Below, piece after piece: positions 15,847 to 22,905 of a stretch of DNA of 64,000 bases; the stretch's first letter is position 1; each line of letters begins with the position of its first letter. This DNA is from Pedobacter miscanthi (GTDB lineage Bacteria; Bacteroidota; Bacteroidia; Sphingobacteriales; Sphingobacteriaceae), in NCBI RefSeq assembly GCF_003315595.1, contig NZ_QNQU01000005.1, positions 62,001-126,000 on the forward strand, read 5' to 3'. Below the pieces are notes generated by a model that was not told the origin of the DNA, made no database searches, and saw only the letters and a program-made list of their open reading frames with translations. The translations under genes were made by a program, and so were the position numbers.

Positions 15847-17115
15847 TTACTTAATGCCGATCTCGAATCCCGCTTTTTTCAAATCCTCCCAGTAAAAAGG
15901 ATAAGATTTTTCTACTACCTGCATTTCTTCAATTTCTACTTCGTTGATTAATAATGCAAGTGGAGCAAAAGCCATTGCCATACGGTGGTCCTCGTAGGTT
16001 GCAAAAGTAACTTTCTCCGGAAAGTGGAGGTTATCTGTATTTAAGGTATAAATCAGGTTATCTTCAGTTAAAGTAACACCGATTTTGGCCAATTCGTTCT
16101 GAAGGGCCGCAATACGGTCTGTTTCTTTGATTTTTAGTGTTTCTAAACCTGTAAAAGCCATGTTTTTGCCCAGAGCAGCCGCAATAACCACAATGGTTTG
16201 TGCTAAATCAGGACAGGTTTTAAGGTCTAAAACTTCATTGGTGTCTAAAGTAAGTCCTAAGTTGCTAATGGCAATGCCTTTATCGGTTTTACTGGTGGCA
16301 ATACCAAAAATCTTCATGATATTTTTGATCTGGCTATCGCCCTGTAAACTTTTCTCTTTTAAAGCAGGTAAAGCAATTTCAGCTTCATCGGCCAGGGCTG
16401 CAATGCTGTACCAGTAAGAAGCTGCGCTCCAATCAGGCTCAACCACTAAAGTGCCCGGTTTAAAAACCTGGGGTTCAATGGTGATTAAGTTTCCGTTCCA
16501 GGTATGTTTAATGCCTACTTCTGCAAGCATATCCAAAGTCATATCAACATAAGGTTTGGAAGTAAGCTCACCTTCAATCTCTAGTGTTAAACCCTGTGGC
16601 AGGATAGGGGCAATCATCAGCAAAGCAGAAATATACTGACTGCTGATATCACCTTTAATCTTTACCTGAGAAGTTTTTTGATCCAAGGGACCAACAATAT
16701 TCAATGGTGGGAAACCTTCAGCTTCCGCATAAGAAATATCAGCTCCGATTGTTTTTAAAGCCTCGGCCAAAATTCCGATAGGGCGTTGTTTCATCCGCTC
16801 GGTTCCGGTTAAGAGGAAATTTCCGTTTTTGGCAGAAAGATAGGCCGAAAGAAAACGCATCGCCGTGCCTGCCGGACCAACGTCTACTGTTTTCGATTCT
16901 TCAATTTCTACTTCTAATTCTTCTTCAAGATTATTAAGGATACCATTTAATGTTACCGTATCGGCCGCATTAGATAGGTTTTCAACTTTAACCAGTTTTT
17001 TGCTTAAAGCGCTAATAATTAAGGCCCTGTTGCATTCGCTTTTTGAGCCTGTTAATTGGATTTCCGTATTAATATTCTTGGTTCCTTTAAAAGAAACTAA
17101 GGCATTTTTCGACAT
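15847..17115 (-). CDS. aroA: 3-phosphoshikimate 1-carboxyvinyltransferase (EPSP synthase)
   Basis: A 422-residue enzyme joining shikimate 3-phosphate and phosphoenolpyruvate to EPSP. Motifs: 'LTGSKSECNRALIISAL' near residue 22 (S3P binding), 'VDVGPAGTAMRFLSAYL' near 78, 'RPIGILAEALKTIGADI' near 110, and 'YEDHRMAMAFAPL' near 375. The 'PAGTAMRF' loop has Ala where many class I enzymes have Gly96-type sequence, as is normal for the Bacteroidota branch. ATG 17115 (MSKNALVSFKG) was chosen over the longer frame to 17136. It lies between the DAHP synthase and aroC genes. Confidence 0.95.
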   Translation of the reverse strand: MSKNALVSFKGTKNINTEIQLTGSKSECNRALIISALSKKLVKVENLSNAADTVTLNGILNNLEEELEVEIEESKTVDVGPAGTAMRFLSAYLSAKNGNFLLTGTERMKQRPIGILAEALKTIGADISYAEAEGFPPLNIVGPLDQKTSQVKIKGDISSQYISALLMIAPILPQGLTLEIEGELTSKPYVDMTLDMLAEVGIKHTWNGNLITIEPQVFKPGTLVVEPDWSAASYWYSIAALADEAEIALPALKEKSLQGDSQIKNIMKIFGIATSKTDKGIAISNLGLTLDTNEVLDLKTCPDLAQTIVVIAAALGKNMAFTGLETLKIKETDRIAALQNELAKIGVTLTEDNLIYTLNTDNLHFPEKVTFATYEDHRMAMAFAPLALLINEVEIEEMQVVEKSYPFYWEDLKKAGFEIGIK

Positions 17116-17264
17116 TTTATTCTGTTTTATTCTCAAATGTAAGTGTCAGGTGTTTTCACCTGACACCACATCTTATATTATTAATCGTCATATTCCTTCA
17201 ACAAGCTCAGGATGACACTGCTGCCAGACAAGCTTTTAGCTTTGGTCTTTCAGCTTTAAGCTAT

Positions 17265-18404
17265 CTATGCTTTTACTTCGTTATGTTGTTCTGCAGCAAT
17301 ACCTTGTTCAGCTTTGCCGGCATTCATAATTTCAGTTTGTTTACGGATTGATTCGCCGTGTACCAATTCTAAGAATTTTTCGGTAAAGTTAAGGTCTAAT
17401 TTTAAAGCTTTTGCAAAAGCCTGACCTTTTTGAATGATGGCATCCCAACGGTTAACCTGTAAAATAGTTACCTGGTTATCGCGTTTAAATTCGCCGATTT
17501 TGGCAACGATAGCCATACGCTCACCTAATTTTTGCAATAAGATATCGTCTATTTTATCGATTGATTTACGTAGTTCGGCCAATTTATCAGCAGAAGCTTC
17601 GTTTGCTACTTCTGGTTCGCGAACAGTTAAGCGGCCTACCAATTCTGATAATGCAGCAGGGGTAACCTGTTGTTTAGCATCGGTCCAAGCAACAGAAGGA
17701 TCTACGTGCGATTCGATCATTAAACCCTGCATATCCAAATCCAATGCTTTTTGAGAGATGTAAGGGATCAGTTCGCGGTTACCGCAGATGTGGCTTGGAT
17801 CGTTGATGATCGGCAAATCAGGGCAAAGTGTTTTTAACTGGATAGCAAGTTCCCACATGGGTTCGTTACGGAAAGAGCTTTTCTCAAATGAAGAGAAACC
17901 GCGGTGGATAGCTCCGATTTTAGTAATACCTGCACCATTGATACGCTCGATAGCACCGATCCATAACTGTAAATCAGGGTTAACCGGGTTTTTGATTAAT
18001 ACAGGAACATCATGACCTTTTAAAGCATCAGCAATTTCCTGAACGGTGAAAGGGTTTACAGTAGAACGTGCACCAATCCAAAGGATATCTACACCAGCTG
18101 CCAAAGCCTCTTCAACGTGTTTTGCATTTGCAACCTCTACTGCTGTTGGTAAACCTGTTTCTGCTTTAGCGCGTTTTAACCACTCTAAACCAATGCTTCC
18201 GATACCTTCGAATTCTCCCGGACGGGTACGTGGTTTCCAGATACCAGCTCTTAATACCGATACTTTACCGGTTGCAGCCAATAAATGTGCTGTAGTTAAT
18301 AATTGCTCTTCAGTTTCGGCGCTACAAGGACCAGAAATGATTAATGGTTCGTTGTTTACGTTTAACCAGGTGTTTAAAGGTTGAATGTTCAAATTAAGTT
18401 TCAT
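17265..18404 (-). CDS. bifunctional DAHP synthase / chorismate mutase
   Basis: A 379-residue fusion. The N-terminal part (1-260) is a class I-beta type DAHP synthase, condensing PEP and erythrose 4-phosphate in the first shikimate step: 'IISGPCSAETEEQLL' near residue 22, 'LRAGIWKPRTRPGEFEG' near 52, 'PVLIKNPVNPD', and 'INDPSHICGNRELI' near 198. The C-terminal part (about 270-350) is an AroQ helical chorismate mutase: 'LRKSIDKIDDILLQKLGERM' and 'VNRWDAIIQKG'. In such fusions the mutase domain lets prephenate inhibit DAHP synthesis. It lies 201 bp downstream of pheA; the gap holds dispersed repeats. No tyrA is present in the cluster. Confidence 0.96.
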   Translation of the reverse strand: MKLNLNIQPLNTWLNVNNEPLIISGPCSAETEEQLLTTAHLLAATGKVSVLRAGIWKPRTRPGEFEGIGSIGLEWLKRAKAETGLPTAVEVANAKHVEEALAAGVDILWIGARSTVNPFTVQEIADALKGHDVPVLIKNPVNPDLQLWIGAIERINGAGITKIGAIHRGFSSFEKSSFRNEPMWELAIQLKTLCPDLPIINDPSHICGNRELIPYISQKALDLDMQGLMIESHVDPSVAWTDAKQQVTPAALSELVGRLTVREPEVANEASADKLAELRKSIDKIDDILLQKLGERMAIVAKIGEFKRDNQVTILQVNRWDAIIQKGQAFAKALKLDLNFTEKFLELVHGESIRKQTEIMNAGKAEQGIAAEQHNEVKA

Positions 18405-18502
18405 GATGCTGAGTTTGTAATATTTTGTAATTCTATTGTTTAATTGTTGTATTGTTTTTATTGTTGGATTAAAACTGCCAACTGAAAATTGCCAACTGTT
18501 TA

Positions 18503-18605
18503 GGGTTAATCGGTTAACTGTTTACCCTTCGGCTACGCTCAGGGGGTTAATTGTAGAGTTAACTTTCCCAATTAACCAGTTAACCAATTTATACAGTTAA
18601 CCAAA
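18503..18605. repeat. GTTAACC-type intergenic repeat after pheA
   Basis: An AT-rich stretch built from the words GTTAACC, AATTAACCAGTT and TTTATACA, ending at the pheA stop codon. It is related to the tandem units at 5841-6012, and both abut a gene's 3' end. Just upstream (18475-18500) GCCAACTG is repeated twice. Confidence 0.6.
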
Positions 18606-19439
18606 CTATACTTTATCGTTCTTTTGATATTCGCCGAGTATATTAAAGTTCGATGTATATTTTAATGCTTTTCTGATGGCTTTATCATATTTTTCGGTGC
18701 TTGGCCATTCTAAGTCGACGTAAAAGTAATACTCATTTCTTTTACCCAATACCGGCATAGATTGTATTTTTGTTAAGCTTACATCCTGTTCGGCAAATAC
18801 ATTTAAAACGGTTGCCAGCGAGCCTGCTTTATGTCCAACCTGAAAACAGATTGAAGCTTTATTGATTTTCTTCCCTTCGTCGGTTTTGTCTTTTTTAAGG
18901 ATCAGGAAACGGGTATAGTTTTTCTTATTGGATTCTACACGGCGTTCTAGAATATTTAAACCGTAAAGTTCTGCGGCTAAACTGTTTGCGATGGCCATGG
19001 TATCGGTTAATTTTTCTTCCTGGATACGTTTGGCACATGCAGCGGTGTCGTTACTTTCCACAATTTTAATGTGTGGGTAATCGTAAAAGAAATCGATGCA
19101 TTGGCGGATGGCAATAGGGTGTGAGGTAACGATTTTAATATCCTCAAACTTTACACCGGGTAAGGCCATTAAATGCAATTGGATAGGAAGATAAACTTCG
19201 CCAACCACTGCAAAACCGTAATCGCGGATGAGCGTGTAGTTTGGCAATAAACTGCCTGCAATAGAATTTTCGATGGCCATTACCACGAAATCAGCTTCTC
19301 TGTTTTCCAGCTTATCGCAGGTTTCTTTAAAAGAATTGCACTCTACCGTTTCAATTTCCTTGCCAAAGAATTTGTATGCGGCTTCTTCGTGAAAAGATGC
19401 TTTAATACCCTGAATTGCTACACGTTTTGTCGTTTCCAT
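18606..19439 (-). CDS. pheA: prephenate dehydratase
   Basis: A 277-residue enzyme converting prephenate to phenylpyruvate, the committed step to phenylalanine. The catalytic PDT domain spans about 5-185, with 'VMAIENSIAGSLL' (Glu57-Asn-Ser), 'VTSHPIAIRQC' near 104 and 'NYTRFLIL' carrying the TRF motif (176-178). A C-terminal ACT domain (about 195-270) with 'HKAGSLATVLNVF' and 'LTKIQSMPVLG' is the phenylalanine feedback site; the usual ESRP is replaced by QSMP. It is not fused to chorismate mutase, which is instead fused to DAHP synthase downstream. Expression is controlled by the leader-peptide attenuator at 19453-19630. Confidence 0.96.
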   Translation of the reverse strand: METTKRVAIQGIKASFHEEAAYKFFGKEIETVECNSFKETCDKLENREADFVVMAIENSIAGSLLPNYTLIRDYGFAVVGEVYLPIQLHLMALPGVKFEDIKIVTSHPIAIRQCIDFFYDYPHIKIVESNDTAACAKRIQEEKLTDTMAIANSLAAELYGLNILERRVESNKKNYTRFLILKKDKTDEGKKINKASICFQVGHKAGSLATVLNVFAEQDVSLTKIQSMPVLGKRNEYYFYVDLEWPSTEKYDKAIRKALKYTSNFNILGEYQKNDKV

Positions 19440-19452
19440 TTTTGCGTTAAAA

Positions 19453-19483
19453 CAAAAAAGTCCCGGCTGTTTGCCGGGACTTT
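19453..19483 (-). terminator. attenuator terminator upstream of pheA
   Basis: On the minus strand AAAGTCCCGGC, loop AAACA, GCCGGGACTTT (19483-19457), followed by a T run: a strong intrinsic terminator 18 bp before the pheA ATG. Its 5' arm GTCCCGGC (19480-19473) can instead pair over 8 bp, with one G-U, with GCCGGGGC (19532-19525) at the end of the leader peptide frame. The two pairings exclude each other, as needed for attenuation. Confidence 0.9.
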
Positions 19484-19521
19484 ATTATACATTTTAATAT
19501 TGTTATATATCTTTTTGCATA

Positions 19522-19584
19522 TTAGCCCCGGCTCTCACTAAAATAGTAAAAGTAACCAAAGTAATATGTGTTTTTGTTTTGCAT
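19522..19584 (-). CDS. Tyr/Phe-rich leader peptide of the pheA attenuator
   Basis: A 20-codon frame, ATG 19584 to TAA 19522, reading MQNKNTYYFGYFYYFSESRG. Eight of the nine residues 7-15 are Tyr (5) or Phe (3), followed by SESRG and stop. It lies between a good Bacteroidota promoter and a strong terminator in front of pheA. Inferred mechanism: when charged tRNA-Tyr or tRNA-Phe is scarce the ribosome halts in the aromatic run, leaving GCCGGGGC (codons 18-20) free to pair with the terminator's 5' arm, and transcription goes on into pheA; when the ribosome reaches the stop codon it covers that segment and the terminator forms. All elements are seen directly; the regulation itself follows from the classical phe/trp leader model. 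Confidence 0.88.
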   Translation of the reverse strand: MQNKNTYYFGYFYYFSESRG

Positions 19585-19600
19585 TTATTTTTTGTTGAGC

Positions 19601-19630
19601 CAAATGTAGTAACAAAATTTAATTTGTCAA
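19601..19630 (-). promoter_or_regulatory. promoter of the pheA leader
   Basis: Minus strand: TTG (19630-19628), 19 bp spacer, TACATTTG (19608-19601). This fits the Bacteroidota -33 TTTG/TTG and -7 TAnnTTTG elements with normal spacing. The start point would lie just before the leader ATG at 19584. Confidence 0.75.
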
Positions 19631-19716
19631 TAGAAAAATGAAAATATTTTAAATAAAATTAAATTTTGTTAAAAATGGGCTGATTTTGTTATTTGTCTTT
19701 TTGTGGATGAGAATTG

Positions 19717-19767
19717 GTTAAAAACAGATTTTTATGTGGTTGGAGGCAGTGAAAGGGAAATCTGTTT
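19717..19767 (-). terminator. probable terminator of the toxin-antitoxin operon
   Basis: Perfect 10-bp arms AAACAGATTT (19722-19731) and AAATCTGTTT (19758-19767) with a 26-base loop; on the minus strand a T run follows (CTGTTTTTAACC). It lies just past the toxin stop at 19781. Confidence 0.55.
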
Positions 19768-19780
19768 AGATAGATCAGTA

Positions 19781-20104
19781 TTAAAGACTATCGATAATCT
19801 TTTGTATATCTTTTTTAGTAATACTAGCCTCTTCCGATTTGTCGTATATGTAAATCATATTAATTTCATCTTCTACCTGTAAATAGGTAATCACTCTATA
19901 ACCACCACTTTTTCCTTTTCCCTTGCTTTTTACAGCTAGTCTTATTTTGAAAATATTGTTACCTAATGGAGTACCTGTGTTAGGGGTTTCTAATAATATT
20001 GATTCTAACTGAGATAAATCGTTAATTAATGATAGATGTTTCTTTTTTAATTGCTTGGCTTTCTTTATAAAAATAGGGGAATAGATTATTCTAATTTCTG
20101 CCAT
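19781..20104 (-). CDS. RelE/ParE-type toxin
   Basis: A 107-residue basic protein with the RelE/ParE fold pattern: 'IIYSPIFIKKAKQLKKKHLS' at the N-terminus, 'LLETPNTGTPLGNNIFKIRL' near residue 38, 'GKSGGYRVITYLQ' near 65 with the Arg of the beta core, and 'INMIYIYDKSEEASITKKDI' near 80. Proteins of this group are mRNA interferases or gyrase inhibitors held in check by an antitoxin. The ATG overlaps the stop of the upstream small gene as TAATG, the usual coupling of antitoxin and toxin. Whether it cuts mRNA or acts on gyrase cannot be told from sequence. Confidence 0.85.
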   Translation of the reverse strand: MAEIRIIYSPIFIKKAKQLKKKHLSLINDLSQLESILLETPNTGTPLGNNIFKIRLAVKSKGKGKSGGYRVITYLQVEDEINMIYIYDKSEEASITKKDIQKIIDSL

Positions 20105-20295
20105 TATATATCACTTAACGATAGTGAAGCAATTTTACCATCTTTTATATCTTTAGCTTCTTTTAAACCTTGCCTTATACCATTCAGCAAGTTTTCTTTC
20201 TTAGAAGATTGGATTACTTTGCCATTAATTCTTTTGATTACCTCCAGAAGAAATTCAGTATCGTTATCTTTAACTTGTATGGTTAATGTTGTCAT
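20104..20295 (-). CDS. antitoxin of the RelE/ParE pair
   Basis: A 63-residue protein (MTTLTIQVKDNDTEFLLEVI start) upstream of and overlapping the toxin gene by one base. The N-terminal beta strand followed by helices resembles small antitoxins with a dimerising, DNA-binding N-terminus; the charged C-terminal half (GIRQGLKEAKDIKDGK) would wrap the toxin. Identification rests mainly on size, order and the TAATG overlap. A TATTTTTG -7-like box lies at 20319-20312 upstream, and the pair probably represses its own promoter. Confidence 0.75.
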   Translation of the reverse strand: MTTLTIQVKDNDTEFLLEVIKRINGKVIQSSKKENLLNGIRQGLKEAKDIKDGKIASLSLSDI

Positions 20296-20365
20296 CGCAG
20301 TAAATTTATATCAAAAATACAAATTATATTTTGTTTAAGATATGATTTAAAAATATCAAAACAGC

Positions 20366-20450
20366 CATCATTTCGAGCGAGTACAACGCAGTGGAGAAGT
20401 CTGTCTCGAGGTAGATCTCTCCATTCCACTGCGTTCCAGTCGAGATGACG
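20366..20450. repeat. palindromic intergenic repeat (TTTCGAGCGAG type)
   Basis: Inverted repeat with arms AACGCAGTGGA (20385-20395) and TCCACTGCGTT (20425-20435) inside an imperfect outer pair (CATTTCGAG / TCGAGATGACG). Similar words (GTCATCTCGA, CTCGAAATGACG) occur at 24172-24292 and 24340-24360, so this is a dispersed family. Confidence 0.65.
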
Positions 20451-20529
20451 GTGCTTTTAATGAATTTTTTCAAATACGCAAACATCATTCGTGTTAATCT
20501 GTGCACCCGTGGCTAAAAAACATCAGCAA

Positions 20530-20560
20530 CCAAAAATGGCCTGTGTTTCCACAAGCCATT
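20530..20560 (-). terminator. intrinsic terminator of the S4-aroB-desaturase operon
   Basis: Minus strand AATGGCTTGTG, loop GAAA, CACAGGCCATT (20560-20535, one G-U pair), then TTTGG. It lies 23 bp past the sterol desaturase stop. Confidence 0.7.
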
Positions 20561-20582
20561 CCTTATCTAAAAGATTAATTTT

Positions 20583-21545
20583 TTATCCTGTAGAGCTTAA
20601 TTCCCCACGATCGTTAAGTCCTTTTACTTTGTTTTGTTGTAAGGCTTCGAAGTTTTTCTTTTCTTCATCACGCAGCTCTTGTTGCATAATTTTAGCAATT
20701 TTGGTGCTTCCATCATGGCTCCAGCCTGGTGGGTTGAAAATATACCTCACCTTATCCATAAAAGTTGGCGCTTTTTTCACATCAGCGGTTAAAGCGATAA
20801 ATTCGTGGAAAATGATGTTTACAGGGCCGGTATCTTTCGGTTGGGTAGTTAAACCGTATTTTACTACATCCTCTGGTAGTTCTGCCTGAAAAGTTCCAAA
20901 CCACCTGTCCCAAAGAATTAAAACCATGCCCATATTTTTATCCAGGTAACGCACATTGCTGGCGTGGTGTACACGGTGGTGCGACGGGGTTACAAAGATA
21001 TATTCGTACCATTTAGGGAATTTGATACTGTACTGTGTATGTACCAGATTGCCATAAATCTGGGTCACCAGGTAGGCGAAAAGAATATCAACCGCGGTAA
21101 AACCCATAAATGCCAAAGGCAGATAAAAGAATACACGGTACATCGGCTCAAAAACCGTAGAACGGAAACCTGTAGTTAAGTTAAAATGTTCTGATGAGTG
21201 GTGTGTAACATGCATGGCCCAGAAAAAGCGCACGTAATGGCCAACGGTATGTAAAAACCAGTACAGAAAATCCTGTGCTAGAATTAATACCAGCCAATAA
21301 ACCCAAACATTACTAATCTGGAACAAACGAAACTGGTAGCAATATGCCAGCAAGAAAAACGTGAATGTTTTTGTGCCTAAATTGATCACCACAGCTGCCG
21401 TCATCAGGTAAATATTCGTCCAGGTATCGCGTTTGGTATATAATTTTCTGTCGTGCTGGTAACTGAAATACATTTCAACCAGGGTTAAAACGATTACGAA
21501 ACCAAAAAGCCCGATTACAGAAATATCACTTCCGGTAAAATTCAT
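20583..21545 (-). CDS. sterol desaturase / fatty acid hydroxylase family membrane protein
   Basis: A 320-residue integral membrane protein with several hydrophobic helices in the first 190 residues and the histidine boxes of the fatty acid hydroxylase superfamily, which hold a di-iron centre: 'HTVGH' near residue 100, 'HVTHHSSEHF' near 112, and 'HHRVHH' near 190. Members hydroxylate or desaturate lipids. The exact substrate is unknown; in this phylum, relatives act on lipid acyl chains or carotenoid-like molecules. The gene starts 1 bp after the aroB stop, so it is cotranscribed with aroB and the S4 gene. The C-terminal 60 residues are charged and cytosolic. Confidence 0.88.
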   Translation of the reverse strand: MNFTGSDISVIGLFGFVIVLTLVEMYFSYQHDRKLYTKRDTWTNIYLMTAAVVINLGTKTFTFFLLAYCYQFRLFQISNVWVYWLVLILAQDFLYWFLHTVGHYVRFFWAMHVTHHSSEHFNLTTGFRSTVFEPMYRVFFYLPLAFMGFTAVDILFAYLVTQIYGNLVHTQYSIKFPKWYEYIFVTPSHHRVHHASNVRYLDKNMGMVLILWDRWFGTFQAELPEDVVKYGLTTQPKDTGPVNIIFHEFIALTADVKKAPTFMDKVRYIFNPPGWSHDGSTKIAKIMQQELRDEEKKNFEALQQNKVKGLNDRGELSSTG

Positions 21546-21546
21546 T

Positions 21547-22605
21547 TTATAAACTGTTATAATAATCCAAACTGCTTAAAATATCGGCAGTGCTTACACG
21601 GCAGTTAAACGTGCATTTGCCAGTTGTTTCTAAAAGTGAAAACAAAATGTTTCCGTCTTCATTCTTTTTATCACTTTGCATCAGTTCTAAAAGGGTATCG
21701 AAACTTTCTTTTTTGATGTGGTATTTCGGATATAACGACAAAATATAGCTGCTGATATCATTCAGCTCTTCTTTTGATAGTGTACTGTTTTTAATCGATA
21801 ATGCGGCTTCGCAAACAAAACCGATGGCAATTGCCTCGCCATGGGTTAACGGATTTTCATCATTTGCCAGCGAATAACCTTCTACAGCATGACCAATGGT
21901 ATGACCGAAGTTTAAAATCTTCCGCAGGTTTTTCTCATGGGGATCGATGGTTACTACCTCGTTTTTAATCTCCACCGAACGGTAAATATCTTCGGCAGAA
22001 GGGGTAAGGTAATTGCTTGCCTTTAGCTTTTCGTAATAAGGTTTATCGTAAATCAAACCATGTTTAATCATTTCGGCAAAGCCTGATAAAAGCTCACGTT
22101 CCGGCAATGTTTTCAAAAATGCGGTTTCAATAAAAACCATCTGTGGCAAGGTAAACGTACCCACCATGTTTTTAACGTTATCGATATCGATGCCGGTTTT
22201 GCCTCCTACCGAGGCATCGACCTGAGATAATAGCGTAGTAGGCACATTGATAAAATCGATTCCCCTTTTATAGGTTGAGGCAATAAAACCGCCCATATCG
22301 GTAATTACACCTCCGCCGAGGTTAATCATCAGACTTTTGCGGTCGGCTTCAAAATCCAGCAGGGTTTTCCAGATGCCTATACAAAAATCGATGTTTTTAT
22401 TTTCTTCTCCCGCGGATGTTTCAATCAGGTCGAATTCAGAAAAATCATCTAAAAGTGACTGAAACAGGGGCAAACAAATTTCACTGGTATGCTCATCTGC
22501 AAATACAAAAACTTTACTGTATTTATTGCTTTCTAAAAGTGTTTTTAAGGCGTCTAAATTGCTTTCGAAATAAAGCGAATGGCCTGCGCTCGTTAAGGTT
22601 TCCAT
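21547..22605 (-). CDS. aroB: 3-dehydroquinate synthase
   Basis: A 352-residue NAD- and metal-dependent enzyme turning DAHP into 3-dehydroquinate, the second shikimate step. Motifs: 'LINLGGGVITDMGGFIAST' near residue 95 (NAD-binding glycine run), 'VPTTLLSQVDASVGGKTGID' near 120, and 'ILNFGHTIGHAVEG' near 232 with metal-binding His residues. Length is normal. Its ATG overlaps the stop of the upstream S4-domain gene, and the sterol desaturase gene follows 1 bp later. It is separated from the rest of the aro genes by the toxin-antitoxin pair and the pheA leader, so it is not under the pheA attenuator. Confidence 0.96.
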   Translation of the reverse strand: METLTSAGHSLYFESNLDALKTLLESNKYSKVFVFADEHTSEICLPLFQSLLDDFSEFDLIETSAGEENKNIDFCIGIWKTLLDFEADRKSLMINLGGGVITDMGGFIASTYKRGIDFINVPTTLLSQVDASVGGKTGIDIDNVKNMVGTFTLPQMVFIETAFLKTLPERELLSGFAEMIKHGLIYDKPYYEKLKASNYLTPSAEDIYRSVEIKNEVVTIDPHEKNLRKILNFGHTIGHAVEGYSLANDENPLTHGEAIAIGFVCEAALSIKNSTLSKEELNDISSYILSLYPKYHIKKESFDTLLELMQSDKKNEDGNILFSLLETTGKCTFNCRVSTADILSSLDYYNSL

Positions 22606-22811
22606 TAAATTACTTCGATTTTATCTTGTTCAAAAGTGATGATGTCGCCAACTCTAACCTTGTAGCGTTTGCGGAATTCTACCTCGCCGTTGCATTTTAC
22701 CAAACCGTCCATCACGGCAGCTTGTGCATCGCCTCCGGTGCCCACCAAACCTGTTGCTTTTAGCAGCTGGATTAATGGAATAAACTCGCCTTCTAATTTG
22801 AATTGTATCAT
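22605..22811 (-). CDS. S4-domain RNA-binding protein (YbcJ-like)
   Basis: A 68-residue protein that is almost entirely an S4 RNA-binding domain: 'FIPLIQLLKATGLVGTGGDA', 'VMDGLVKCNGEVEFRKRYKV' and 'GDIITFEQDKIEV'. Small free-standing S4 proteins bind structured RNA, but their role is not settled. ATG 22811 (MIQFKLEGEF) was preferred over a TTG at 22820. The stop TAA shares bases with the aroB start, so the two are coupled. Confidence 0.85.
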   Translation of the reverse strand: MIQFKLEGEFIPLIQLLKATGLVGTGGDAQAAVMDGLVKCNGEVEFRKRYKVRVGDIITFEQDKIEVI

Positions 22812-22868
22812 TTTGTGCAAAAATACGATTATTTCGAGGTTTTTAGTTTTAACAACCGATGCTTTTTA

Positions 22869-22876
22869 TAATTTTG
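22869..22876 (+). promoter_or_regulatory. -7 promoter box of the proline dehydrogenase gene
   Basis: TAATTTTG fits TAnnTTTG and lies 29 bp before the ATG at 22906. No clear -33 element is seen. Confidence 0.4.
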
Positions 22877-22905
22877 CACCATTCTGACTTATTACATAGA
22901 TAAAA

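Noticed and set aside
20324..20889. Frames on both strands between the antitoxin and the sterol desaturase genes
   Set aside because: They cross a palindromic repeat, a terminator and the antisense of the desaturase gene.
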